Part shown: piece after piece, positions 1 through 7,430 of the stretch
How positions within the stretch are numbered: position 1 is the stretch's first letter
Layout of the letters: each line of letters starts with the position of its first letter
Source of the DNA: Pedobacter sp. UBA4863
Lineage (GTDB): Bacteria > Bacteroidota > Bacteroidia > Sphingobacteriales > Sphingobacteriaceae
DNA: 10,291 bases
NCBI RefSeq assembly: GCF_002399615.1
Contig: NZ_DHDZ01000022.1
Location: 48,365-58,655 of the forward strand
Direction: 5' to 3'
The notes under the pieces: model-generated
Databases searched by the model: none
Seen by the model: the letters and a program-made list of their open reading frames with translations, nothing else
Told to the model about the DNA's origin: nothing
Translations under genes and position numbers: made by a program

Positions 1-30
1 TATCATTTTTAAACAGTTTCTAAAAAGTTG

Positions 31-2673
31 CTAAATTTTTCTCTTTTTTAAGGTTAGGCAGTAAATGAGAATTAATAAACTTAATGCCCCAATACCTCCG
101 TACAATAACCAATTGAAAGGTTTGGCTAAGGCTATCTCCTGGTTCTTGCCCATGTAAATTAAACTGTCCCAATAGTAGGGAAGAAGAGCGGAATTACTCG
201 TTTTAGCAGTGTTAATCCAATTTAGTTTGGCCAATCGAAGTGCTTTACTGGCATTTTTAGTCTGTTCAAGAGATTGATAAAAACTAGCGGTAATTTGGGC
301 TGCGGCATTATCATTTACATTCCATAAGCTAGCAATGGTTGCAGCGGTGCCAATGGCATTAAAGCCTCTTGATAAACTAATTATGCCCTCGCCATTGGCC
401 AAAATGCCATCGGCCGTTTGGCAGGCGCTTAGTAAAACTAAAGACGGTGCACTTTGCTTGGCCGAAAGTTCAAACAGATACATTTTTTCTTTGTCAAAAT
501 CTAAAGTTGGTTCATTATTTACGCCACTTAAATAAGCGTGTGTGCCAATATGCATTACCTTACTTTTTACAAATAATTGCTCAAAAGTTTGTGCATTTAC
601 AGCCTTGTCAAATAAAAAATCTCCGGCAACGTATTTCTTAATTAAATCGGCTTCGGTAGTAATTGCCTTTAGTGCGGTTTTAGTACTTCCACTATGTGTA
701 ATAAATAAACCTGCAAAAGTAGTGGAGGTGGTTTCTTTCTTTTTGGCTTGTAGCGTTTGGATAGAAAAAGCGTAGTCGGTAGCATGGTTTTTGATTAAGA
801 AAGGCCATTTGCTAATGTTTTCTGTATAGTTGTTATTGGTAATTAAGCCATCAAAGGAAAGATAGCCTAAAATTCCATCGGGAATAATAGTTAACTGCTC
901 GTTTGGTGTAACCTGCACCGGCGCTAAAATTAGCTGATAGATATGATAAGATGCCTTAAAAAATGCTTTTGGATTATTTAGCATGGCATTGGGGCCTTTA
1001 TGGAAATAAGTTTGCACAAATTCACGGAGGTCTGCTTTTACCTTCTGTGCATTGGGTATCTTCACTACATTTTCTATTTTATTCTGGCGAATGCTAATGA
1101 TGTAAATTTCTTTTTCTCCAATAAAATATTCGATAAACCGATGGCTAGGCAGTTTATTAATTTCGATATGGGCAGTGTAATTCTCGGTATTTAAGTACTG
1201 GTATTTATTAACTAAGGCTTTGTTAACAAGCGATAACTCATATTTTAAACGTTCTATATCTTTACCCGAATTGCTATTGGGGGTTTCTATGAGCTGTTTT
1301 TCTAAGTAGCCAACGTTACGCTCTAATTGTTGTTTTTTAACGAAAAGGCTATCACTGCTGATATTTTTAGAAACCAACAGTTGATTTCGCTGCATTTGAT
1401 CTAACAAAGTGCGGCTTTTGCTCTGCTCTGCCAAAGTTAAAATTTGTTGCAAGTACTTACCGTCTTTGGTTTGTTCGTATAGCTGAAAGCTAATGGCAAT
1501 TCCCTGTTCGGCAATTTGTTTAAGGTAGTTCTGTAGTCGTTCTTTGGTTCTGTCTGCCGCAAATTCATTTCTAATCTTATCTGCTGCAAGCAAACTTAAA
1601 TTAATGTTTTTTAATGATTTTACCGGTTGTTTTAATTGCAGGTTAGCTTTGGCTAACAGTATAAAAGCCTCTACTAATTTATTGTCGCCATAAATATTTT
1701 TTGTAGAAGTAATGCCAAGCGTGTTTAATGTTTTTTGTGCGTACTTAATGGTTTCTTTTGGATTGTTTTGCGCCAAATAAGTTTCTCCAATTTGAAGGTA
1801 AAGATTTGCCCGTTCTCTTACCCTGCTATGGGGATAATATTGGTTAAACAACTGAAGTGCTTTTTGGTAAGCCATACTGGCCTTTGCTATTTGCTGCTGT
1901 TGCAAATAAATATTACCCGCAGTAATGTGCGAGCTCATTAACCAATAAGCAGTTTCGGCATTATTGGCCTTTTGTTGGCTAATGTTGCTTTCTATAATTG
2001 CGGCAGCTTTCGCATAATTTTTATCATCATATAGTACATCTGCATAAACATTGTTTAGCATAATGCGATTAAAATGGTCTGGCTTTAATGTTAGCCCAGT
2101 ATTTATGGCTTTATAGGCATCTTCCAATTTGCCCATTGAACGATAGGAGATGGCCATGTTGCAATAAATAGCTGCGGTTTTATTGATATCTTCGCTGTAA
2201 TTGCGCTGAAATTCGATACTTTTTTGTTGAATAAATAAAGCCCGTTCGTAATCTCCAAGTCGTGTGTAGTTGTTTCCTAGAGGTTTAAAAATATACTCTA
2301 CAACGTCGTAATCCAGTATCTGATATTTTTGGAAAAAGCTGAATGCATTTTCATAAGAATTGATGGACTCGAAAATATTACCATCTAGTAATTGGTAATA
2401 TGCCAAAGTACTCAGTAGGTTTAGCCAAGCAAAGCGTTCTTCGGGAGTTTTGGCTTTTCGCCAACATTCTTTTTTTACTTTTAAAAGGGTAGGTGTTGCA
2501 GTTTCAGGATGTTCGTTGGCGTTAGCCAATTGTTCATAAATCCAATTGCTAAGGTCGTTTTGGGCTTTAAAGCTATTTAATTTTGCTTGTAAATCATCGT
2601 TTTGCGCTATGGCTAAACTATGTTGAAATAACAGTAGCAGTAAACATAAATATTTAAAGCATCGGCGAAGCAT
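31..2673 (-). CDS. Secreted, membrane-anchored TPR-CHAT domain protein (putative caspase-like peptidase)
   Basis: 880 aa. Seen: a signal peptide (residues 1-23, Leu-rich core, cleavage likely after A-I-A before Q24), TPR-like helical repeats at about 85-320, a charged coiled-coil-like stretch at about 420-500, and a CHAT domain at about 560-845. The CHAT domain begins near 'IPDG', has a candidate catalytic His in 'MHIGTHAY' (H712) and Cys in 'LLSACQTA' (C751), then 'SLWNVND'. A C-terminal hydrophobic helix (about 855-875) is followed by KKRKI. Known: CHAT domains are clan CD (caspase/separase-like) His-Cys peptidases, and TPR-CHAT proteins are common in Bacteroidota. Inferred topology: TPR and CHAT portions in the periplasm, C-terminus anchored in the inner membrane. 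Last gene of the leftward set, 104 bp after the PKD-barrel gene, with its own candidate promoter. The substrate is unknown. The dyad is intact, so it could be active, but no activity is shown here. Confidence 0.9.
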   Translation of the reverse strand: MLRRCFKYLCLLLLLFQHSLAIAQNDDLQAKLNSFKAQNDLSNWIYEQLANANEHPETATPTLLKVKKECWRKAKTPEERFAWLNLLSTLAYYQLLDGNIFESINSYENAFSFFQKYQILDYDVVEYIFKPLGNNYTRLGDYERALFIQQKSIEFQRNYSEDINKTAAIYCNMAISYRSMGKLEDAYKAINTGLTLKPDHFNRIMLNNVYADVLYDDKNYAKAAAIIESNISQQKANNAETAYWLMSSHITAGNIYLQQQQIAKASMAYQKALQLFNQYYPHSRVRERANLYLQIGETYLAQNNPKETIKYAQKTLNTLGITSTKNIYGDNKLVEAFILLAKANLQLKQPVKSLKNINLSLLAADKIRNEFAADRTKERLQNYLKQIAEQGIAISFQLYEQTKDGKYLQQILTLAEQSKSRTLLDQMQRNQLLVSKNISSDSLFVKKQQLERNVGYLEKQLIETPNSNSGKDIERLKYELSLVNKALVNKYQYLNTENYTAHIEINKLPSHRFIEYFIGEKEIYIISIRQNKIENVVKIPNAQKVKADLREFVQTYFHKGPNAMLNNPKAFFKASYHIYQLILAPVQVTPNEQLTIIPDGILGYLSFDGLITNNNYTENISKWPFLIKNHATDYAFSIQTLQAKKKETTSTTFAGLFITHSGSTKTALKAITTEADLIKKYVAGDFLFDKAVNAQTFEQLFVKSKVMHIGTHAYLSGVNNEPTLDFDKEKMYLFELSAKQSAPSLVLLSACQTADGILANGEGIISLSRGFNAIGTAATIASLWNVNDNAAAQITASFYQSLEQTKNASKALRLAKLNWINTAKTSNSALLPYYWDSLIYMGKNQEIALAKPFNWLLYGGIGALSLLILIYCLTLKKRKI

Positions 2674-2710
2674 AGGTTACGGTTTTTACTGTAAATTACG
2701 GTTACTATCG

Positions 2711-2718
2711 CAAACCTA
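2711..2718 (-). promoter_or_regulatory. Candidate -7 promoter element upstream of the TPR-CHAT gene
   Basis: On the minus strand this reads TAGGTTTG, an exact match to the Bacteroidota -7 consensus TAnnTTTG. It ends 37 nt before the start codon at 2673. No good -33 TTTG is found at the usual spacing, so the call rests on one box. It suggests the CHAT gene can be transcribed independently of the gene upstream, although no clear terminator separates the two. Confidence 0.4.
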
Positions 2719-2777
2719 CAACTTTTATCATTTTATGTTGCTGTAAATGGGGAGATGCCCAAAGTACAGTGTTGGGG

Positions 2778-4784
2778 TTAAAACTTCCAGCTTACATAGG
2801 TTGCCATACGGTTATTGTTGGTTTTGGGGTCGTAAATATACCTCAACCCTAAAGCTGGGCCAACACGCACTAGCCCAAGTTGAATATCGGCAAAGAAAGA
2901 AGCCCTAATTTCTGAAAAATTATCTTTTACAGTTCCCATAGCTCTGTTAAGATTGATATCTACGTTTGTACCCGCAGCATTTGGAGCTCTTAACAAATAG
3001 CGCAGTTCCGAAGAAGTTTTTGCATACATATCTAGGGTTAATATGGTGCCAATGCCAGCGCCAATATATTTGTTAATGTTATAGCGCACTTGCAGCGGAA
3101 CAGCATTAATGGTCATCACCTTGGTAGTTTTATAGAGCTGGTTATCTATAATTTGAAAAGCCCTATTATCAATTACGGTATCTTTTTTAAGTTCTGCATT
3201 TGTAGGTACATGAAAAGTTTTCTCCAAGAAACTGTTCAGGTAAAGCTCGGCCTGCCAATAATAACGATGCGATGCAAATGGCGATAAAGTTGCACCCACT
3301 ACCACATTTTTATGGTTCAAATAATTATTGTTATCTGTCTCGAAAGGAAAACCGTAACCCACAATAATTCCAGGCGAAAGTCCCATTTTAAACCTGCCTA
3401 CAGCCCTGTTGGTATAAATAGGTTCGTTTTTATCGAAAACAATGGCTGCACCACTTTTAATGGGTAGCTTGGGAGGTTTTTCTTTAAACTTGATTTTATA
3501 TTCCACAAAACCTTGTGTAGAATCTGCATCGTTAACTCCTTTTTGCTGCATGCCCGGCAGGTATATGTTGGTAAATACAAAATGCACACTATCTGCACTG
3601 AAGAATGTTTTTAGGCAGCTTTGGTTGGCATAGGCCGAATCGCAGGTAACTACTTCGGGTTTGGTCTTTACAACTTTTAGGGTCGATGGGTCAAAAACCT
3701 CCGAGATATTTACACCCACATCAATTTTTTTTGCTGGACCTTTGCCCGTATTTTGAAAGCGAACTTTATAAGTCAATTCTCTACTTTTTCCTGTTAGACG
3801 ATAGTTCATCCGACTTTTTCGCAGTACCATTTTGTTAGGGTCGTGCGAAGCTACAATTTGCAGTTCTAGGTTAAAAAACTCGGTTTCTACCAAAGGGTTG
3901 TCTGGTATAAAGGCTCCGGCAATACGCACCACAGCGTTGGTGTCTTTCAGCATTTCGGGCGTAGTTTTAAAGTGCATAAAAACAAAACGCTCTTCGTTTT
4001 GGGCCAAGTTCTCAAACTTCCAGCTTTGTTGACTTCTAAAAGCCTTTGCTTGGTCTTTCAACAATACTTTTTCTGGGGCAGATAAGCCTAAGATTTTTTC
4101 TAAAGAAGCATAATATACTGGAGGCTGGTTCTTTTTAGAAAGAGGTGCCGTATGTAACAAAGGTTTTAAATCAGTTTTTTTCTCTTGATGATAAGTTCTT
4201 GCTGCTGCCAGTTCAAAATTATTGTTGCTAAACTCTACATCGTTATACAGAATAGCAATGGTGCCATTTAAGTTTTGCTGTCCATTTTCTGCTTTGTTAC
4301 GATAGCCAAAAACCAGCATCATGTCATCGCCGGGTTTTGGCATACAGTTAGTTTTCATTTCTATATTGCCGCCCATTTTAAATAAATTGTAGCTGCCGTT
4401 TGCAGCGAGCATAGGCTTAACAGTTGCTGCTTTTGGGATAATAGGAGGTCTTACAATGGGTTTTGGTCGGGTAGGAGGGCGTTTGCCATCATCGTAATTA
4501 TTGGTGGCAAATAAGCGTACCATGATTGAATCGTACCGTGTAAATACATGCGAAGGACTTTCCTCAAAACTAAATCCGCCGTCTCCAAACTCCCAAAAGT
4601 AAGTGTAAAAAGGAGCTGGAGCCCCGGCTATGGCTCTTAAAGGGCGTAGCTCGCTATTAAACTTAACCACGCCATTTTCTGTTTTATAATTTATGATAGC
4701 TGGCACCGTATCGCTAGGCAAAACCTGTGCGTTTAATGCACTAAAGCAAAAAAAGATCAGTATGGAGATTAACAGTCTGGTCAT
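2778..4784 (-). CDS. PKD-domain protein with conserved DPN(D)K-type repeat and C-terminal outer-membrane beta-barrel
   Basis: 668 aa. Seen: signal peptide (1-19, ending ALNA before Q20); a PKD domain at about 25-98 with its core 'YFWEFGDGG' (62-70); a Pro/Arg/Lys-rich linker at 101-126; a poorly recognised region at about 130-310; and a segment at about 312-461 with 'SHDPNK', 'VRFQNTGKGPA' and 'AAIVFDKNEPIYTN'. The last segment matches the conserved repeat found near the C-termini of many Bacteroidota secreted proteins (DUF7619/DUF11-like). From about 468 to 668 alternating hydrophobic/aromatic strands end in 'YVSWKF', a terminal Phe typical of BAM-inserted barrels. Inferred: an outer-membrane protein presenting PKD and repeat domains, perhaps a binding or assembly partner. 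In relatives the repeat usually precedes a type IX sorting tail; here a barrel takes that place. Lies between the lipoprotein and CHAT genes on the same strand. Function not recognised. Confidence 0.85.
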   Translation of the reverse strand: MTRLLISILIFFCFSALNAQVLPSDTVPAIINYKTENGVVKFNSELRPLRAIAGAPAPFYTYFWEFGDGGFSFEESPSHVFTRYDSIMVRLFATNNYDDGKRPPTRPKPIVRPPIIPKAATVKPMLAANGSYNLFKMGGNIEMKTNCMPKPGDDMMLVFGYRNKAENGQQNLNGTIAILYNDVEFSNNNFELAAARTYHQEKKTDLKPLLHTAPLSKKNQPPVYYASLEKILGLSAPEKVLLKDQAKAFRSQQSWKFENLAQNEERFVFMHFKTTPEMLKDTNAVVRIAGAFIPDNPLVETEFFNLELQIVASHDPNKMVLRKSRMNYRLTGKSRELTYKVRFQNTGKGPAKKIDVGVNISEVFDPSTLKVVKTKPEVVTCDSAYANQSCLKTFFSADSVHFVFTNIYLPGMQQKGVNDADSTQGFVEYKIKFKEKPPKLPIKSGAAIVFDKNEPIYTNRAVGRFKMGLSPGIIVGYGFPFETDNNNYLNHKNVVVGATLSPFASHRYYWQAELYLNSFLEKTFHVPTNAELKKDTVIDNRAFQIIDNQLYKTTKVMTINAVPLQVRYNINKYIGAGIGTILTLDMYAKTSSELRYLLRAPNAAGTNVDINLNRAMGTVKDNFSEIRASFFADIQLGLVRVGPALGLRYIYDPKTNNNRMATYVSWKF

Positions 4785-4820
4785 GGATAAATAAATATAA
4801 GGAAATATTCGATGGATTTA

Positions 4821-4829
4821 CAAACGATA
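4821..4829 (-). promoter_or_regulatory. Weak candidate -7 element upstream of the PKD-barrel gene
   Basis: The minus strand reads TATCGTTTG, that is TA-N3-TTTG, one base longer than the TAnnTTTG consensus. It ends 36 nt before the start codon at 4784, almost the same spacing as the element before the CHAT gene (37 nt). It sits just after the terminator hairpin of the lipoprotein gene, where a fresh promoter would be needed. No convincing -33 box is seen. Confidence 0.25.
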
Positions 4830-4880
4830 AAAAGACAAAGCCCAATATGAGCTTCGTCTTTTATGTTAACAGATTGGGCT
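4830..4880 (-). terminator. Rho-independent terminator of the lipoprotein gene, with two overlapping stems
   Basis: On the minus strand, just after the lipoprotein stop, AAAAGACGAAGC (4851-4862) can pair with GCTTTGTCTTTT (4830-4841). The stem has 12 pairs including one G-U, the loop is 9 nt, and the downstream arm is itself U-rich. A second stem, agcccaat/attgggct (4873-4880 with 4839-4846), overlaps the first, so the two foldings compete. On the plus strand the G-U pair becomes A-C, so the main hairpin favours leftward transcripts. The plus strand also has a T-run after the second stem. Confidence 0.65.
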
Positions 4881-4884
4881 GTTT

Positions 4885-5868
4885 TTAATAGGTATTTAAT
4901 GCATTAATTACTTGTTGTATGCCTGCTTCGGTAGTTTCAGAAAGCGTTAGTGTAATGTTTTGGTTGGCGGTAATAGTAGTAGCTTGTTCTGCATAATAGT
5001 ATTTCCCATCTTTAATAGAGAAAGAAATATATTTGCCTTCTACGCCTATAGGCATCATGTCTGCATAACTTTTCACACTATTTGGGCTATCGTAAGTATA
5101 TAGTTGTGCTACCACATTACTGCCTTTGGCACAAAAGAAAACAAAAGTTTCGCCAGTGTAGCCCATAAAAGTGGCAAAACTGCCAGGGTTGTTGGCTATG
5201 GTAACTTTTGTAGTGGTTTTAGGGTTTGTATAGGCGTAAAAAACATCACAGTTAATCCATCCTAAATTACCCATCTCGAAATTGTAAAAGCCTGCTACAG
5301 GTGCGCTTTCACGCTTAATGCCTCCTGCTCCGTTAGCATTTTGTTGCGGCGCTTGCCAAGCTAACTGATTGGCATCGCCAACTTTTTCTACACCTTCCCA
5401 AATTTGCGTAATACGGGTATTGGTAGTTGGAATGGCCATTTGTATGTTGGCTGCTAGCTGTTTATCAACGTTTGTTCCATTAACCGATGCGTTAAGGAAA
5501 ACAAAACCGTCAGATTCTAAAGGTGCACCGCTAATATGGTTGGTATTAGTGCCGCTAAAAATTACTTGACTGCGTTTCAAAAATTCACCGGCGGTAATTA
5601 CCACGTTTCCGGTAACAGGCACGCCGTTTAGTTTAAAAGCATTGGCCGGAATGGTGATTTTTGTGCCGCCCTGCAAGGTAAAAGTGTTGGCAACGCTGGC
5701 GTTAATTTGTAGTAGTTGTGCTTTTGGGCCAAATAAAGCGGTAAATTCTCGGGCATTATATGCCGAGTTTCTTGGGCTTTTGTCTTTTTTACAAGCCTGA
5801 AATAATGCAGTAATCAGCAGTGCTACCGCAAAAATAGAAAGCGTATTTTTTAATCTTAAAGTTTTCAT
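4885..5868 (-). CDS. Lipoprotein with ZU5-like beta-sandwich domain
   Basis: Start chosen at 5868 rather than the longer open frame to 5937: from 5868 the protein (327 aa) begins MKTLRLKNTL and has a normal lipoprotein signal with lipobox LFQAC (C26) and 'CKKDK' after it. The extra 23 residues upstream are polar, and a promoter-like element sits there. Seen: 'TKITIPANAF', 'GNVVITAGEF' and 'GAPLESDGFVFLNAS' (about 70-130), the pattern of ZU5-like / Ig-like domains in many Bacteroidota lipoproteins. The remainder is beta-rich with no motif I recognise. Inferred: lipid-anchored on the inner or outer membrane, possibly surface exposed. It is the first gene of the leftward set, divergent from the sigma factor gene, and ends in a strong terminator. 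A role as sensor or partner of the neighbouring envelope proteins is suggested only by position. Confidence 0.8.
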   Translation of the reverse strand: MKTLRLKNTLSIFAVALLITALFQACKKDKSPRNSAYNAREFTALFGPKAQLLQINASVANTFTLQGGTKITIPANAFKLNGVPVTGNVVITAGEFLKRSQVIFSGTNTNHISGAPLESDGFVFLNASVNGTNVDKQLAANIQMAIPTTNTRITQIWEGVEKVGDANQLAWQAPQQNANGAGGIKRESAPVAGFYNFEMGNLGWINCDVFYAYTNPKTTTKVTIANNPGSFATFMGYTGETFVFFCAKGSNVVAQLYTYDSPNSVKSYADMMPIGVEGKYISFSIKDGKYYYAEQATTITANQNITLTLSETTEAGIQQVINALNTY

Positions 5869-5934
5869 AACATTTTCATATTTAGTTAAGCTTACTCTGT
5901 TTAGGCTTTTCAGCAGCCGCCTTTGGTGGTATAT

Positions 5935-5943
5935 CAAACCTTA
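5935..5943 (-). promoter_or_regulatory. Weak candidate -7 element upstream of the lipoprotein gene
   Basis: The minus strand reads TAAGGTTTG (TA-N3-TTTG), ending 66 nt before the start codon at 5868. It resembles the elements before the other two leftward genes (shared GTTTG core) but departs from the TAnnTTTG consensus by one base of spacing. No -33 TTTG is evident. It would place the longer alternative start at 5937 within or upstream of the transcript start, supporting the shorter protein. Confidence 0.25.
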
Positions 5944-6021
5944 CTAAAAAATGTTACCTGTATTTTTTAAAATTTTCGAGCAACTCCTTGCAAATGTGTA
6001 TTCATAAATATTCTAGGTTTC

Positions 6022-6029
6022 TAATTTTG
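6022..6029 (+). promoter_or_regulatory. Candidate -7 element of the sigma / anti-sigma operon
   Basis: Reads TAATTTTG, an exact TAnnTTTG match, in the 277-bp AT-rich divergent region between the lipoprotein (5868) and sigma factor (6146) starts. A TGTG at 5995-5998, 23 nt upstream, is a poor -33 candidate. It implies a leader of about 110 nt. A near-match TACTTTTA (6121-6128) lies closer to the start codon and could be an alternative. Nothing else is evident in this divergent region: no clear operator palindrome or small ORF. Confidence 0.35.
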
Positions 6030-6145
6030 ATAGAAGAATAGTAAAGGTGTGCGGTAGTAGTTTGTGCCTTTTCTCAATGAATAATATAGAATCTAGTTTT
6101 AACTTTCCCTAATAAAATGATACTTTTAGCATAAATCAATAATCA

Positions 6146-6709
6146 ATGACCAAAAAAGTACATGAAGACCAACGTTATGTAACTGCGCTGCTAAACAATG
6201 AAGTAGCTTTGGTTAACGAAATTTATAAGAAATGTGCGGGCAAGGTAAAATCGTTTGTACTGTTTAACAATGGCAATGCAGATGATGCTGCCGATATTTT
6301 TCAGGATGCTTTAGTAGATATTTACAATCAGGCAAAATATAAGGATTTAGAACTTACCTGCCCTTTTGAACCTTTTTTACTGTTGGTATGCAAGCGCAAG
6401 TGGCTTAATGAATTGAAAAAAAGAGCCATAAGCCCGGTAACAAAAAGCGAAGACAGTTTATTACATATTGGCGAAGATACATTTGAACAGGCAGAAATGT
6501 TGGCCCAACAGCAAGAACAAACCGCCTTGTTCTTAAAAGCTTTTGAAAAATTAGGCGAACGTTGCAAAGAAATTATTAAATGGAGTATGCAGGGCGAAGC
6601 ACAGGAAAAAGTAGCAGAAACATTAGGCGTTACCTATGGCTATTTAAGGAAAAAGAAATCGGAATGTATGGCGAGCTTGGTTAAATTAATCGATAAAAGA
6701 AATGACTAA
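6146..6709 (+). CDS. ECF-type RNA polymerase sigma factor (sigma-70 family)
   Basis: 187 aa, the normal length for a group 4 (ECF) sigma factor. Seen: sigma region 2 at about 20-95 ('DAADIFQDALVDIYNQ' is the core-binding helix), a Gln/Glu-rich linker at about 100-125, and region 4 at about 126-182 with a helix-turn-helix ('EAQEKVAETLGVTYGYLRKKKSEC'-type, residues 151-174) for -35/-33 recognition. Five cysteines (30, 72, 82, 140, 174) are more than usual, but none forms an obvious metal motif. It directs RNA polymerase to a dedicated promoter set. Start ATG at 6146 gives a full region 2 and lies 17 nt after a promoter-like TACTTTTA. It overlaps the next gene by 8 bp, indicating translational coupling with its likely regulator. 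Divergent from the lipoprotein/PKD/CHAT genes, which are candidate targets (inference). Confidence 0.88.
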   Translation: MTKKVHEDQRYVTALLNNEVALVNEIYKKCAGKVKSFVLFNNGNADDAADIFQDALVDIYNQAKYKDLELTCPFEPFLLLVCKRKWLNELKKRAISPVTKSEDSLLHIGEDTFEQAEMLAQQQEQTALFLKAFEKLGERCKEIIKWSMQGEAQEKVAETLGVTYGYLRKKKSECMASLVKLIDKRND

Positions 6710-7430
6710 GGACAAAATTTTATGGACAGCCCAATATGTGGAGGGAGATTTGAACCAAGCGGAACGCTTGGAGTTCGAAAATCTGTTGCTACATGATCAA
6801 GAGTTAAAGCAATACCTTGCAGATTATTACGCTATACACGGCAGTTTGCAAATGCAATTAAGCAATGATGCTGGGCGAGATGTATTGGTAGGTACTTTGC
6901 AAATGCTAAATAAGGAGCACTTTGTTGCCGAACAGCCCAAAGTAGTAAAGCTAAGTTCTTACATAAAATGGGTGTCTGGGGTGGCTGCCGTATTGGTACT
7001 TGTCATGTTTATTTGGGCACCGTGGAAAGGGGATTTGTATGAACAGTTTAACACTGTGCCACAAATGAATGTAGCAGAACGTGGTGCCGAAATTACCGAC
7101 CTAGACCAAGCAGCAACGTTATTTAACGATCAAAAATATACCGAGGCTAAAGCAGTGTTAGCAAAACTTAACAGTACCGATCCCGAAAATGCAATGGTAG
7201 CCTATTATTATAGTGTAAGTTTAATAGCCACTAACGAGGTGGCCAAAGGCAGGTTATTGCTTGAAGATTTGTTTAAAGGCGAATCGGTTTATAAATACGA
7301 TGCTGCCTATGCGATGGCGTTAAGCTATTTGAAAGAAGATAAAAAAGCTGATACTAAATTTTGGCTAGAAAAAATACCTAATGAGGCGGTGCAATATGAG
7401 AAAGCACAGCAATTGTTGAGGGAATTGTAA
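6702..7430 (+). CDS. Anti-sigma-factor-like membrane protein with periplasmic TPR-like tail
   Basis: 242 aa. Seen: an N-terminal helical domain (1-75) with 'YVEGDLNQAERLEFENLL' (12-29), the usual opening of Bacteroidota anti-sigma-like proteins; one transmembrane helix at about 88-106; and a C-terminal helical-repeat region (about 133-240) with 'AATLFNDQKYTEAKAVLAKL' (137-156) and 'AYAMALSYLKEDKKAD', two to three TPR-like units. There is no cysteine at all, so the classical HxxxCxxC zinc site is absent. Inferred: the N-terminus binds and holds the sigma factor at the inner membrane, while the TPR tail reads a periplasmic partner. ATG at 6702 overlaps the sigma stop (TAA 6707-6709). No FecR domain, so it is unlike the SusCD-linked sigma/FecR pairs. 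An alternative is a membrane TPR protein with no anti-sigma role, but the overlap argues for one. Confidence 0.72.
   Translation: MTKDKILWTAQYVEGDLNQAERLEFENLLLHDQELKQYLADYYAIHGSLQMQLSNDAGRDVLVGTLQMLNKEHFVAEQPKVVKLSSYIKWVSGVAAVLVLVMFIWAPWKGDLYEQFNTVPQMNVAERGAEITDLDQAATLFNDQKYTEAKAVLAKLNSTDPENAMVAYYYSVSLIATNEVAKGRLLLEDLFKGESVYKYDAAYAMALSYLKEDKKADTKFWLEKIPNEAVQYEKAQQLLREL

Noticed and set aside
31..2673. CRISPR-linked Craspase-type CHAT effector
   Set aside because: No CRISPR array or cas gene in the window; the protein has a signal peptide and is not cytoplasmic.
3398..3598. Short minus-strand open frame inside the PKD-barrel gene
   Set aside because: Out-of-frame shadow of a well-supported gene; no start context or domain.
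5869..5937. N-terminal extension of the lipoprotein
   Set aside because: Polar residues before a perfect lipoprotein signal; the ATG at 5868 gives the expected N-terminus.
6146..7430. SusCD-linked sigma/FecR pair
   Set aside because: The second protein lacks a FecR domain and no TonB-dependent receptor or SusD-like gene is near.
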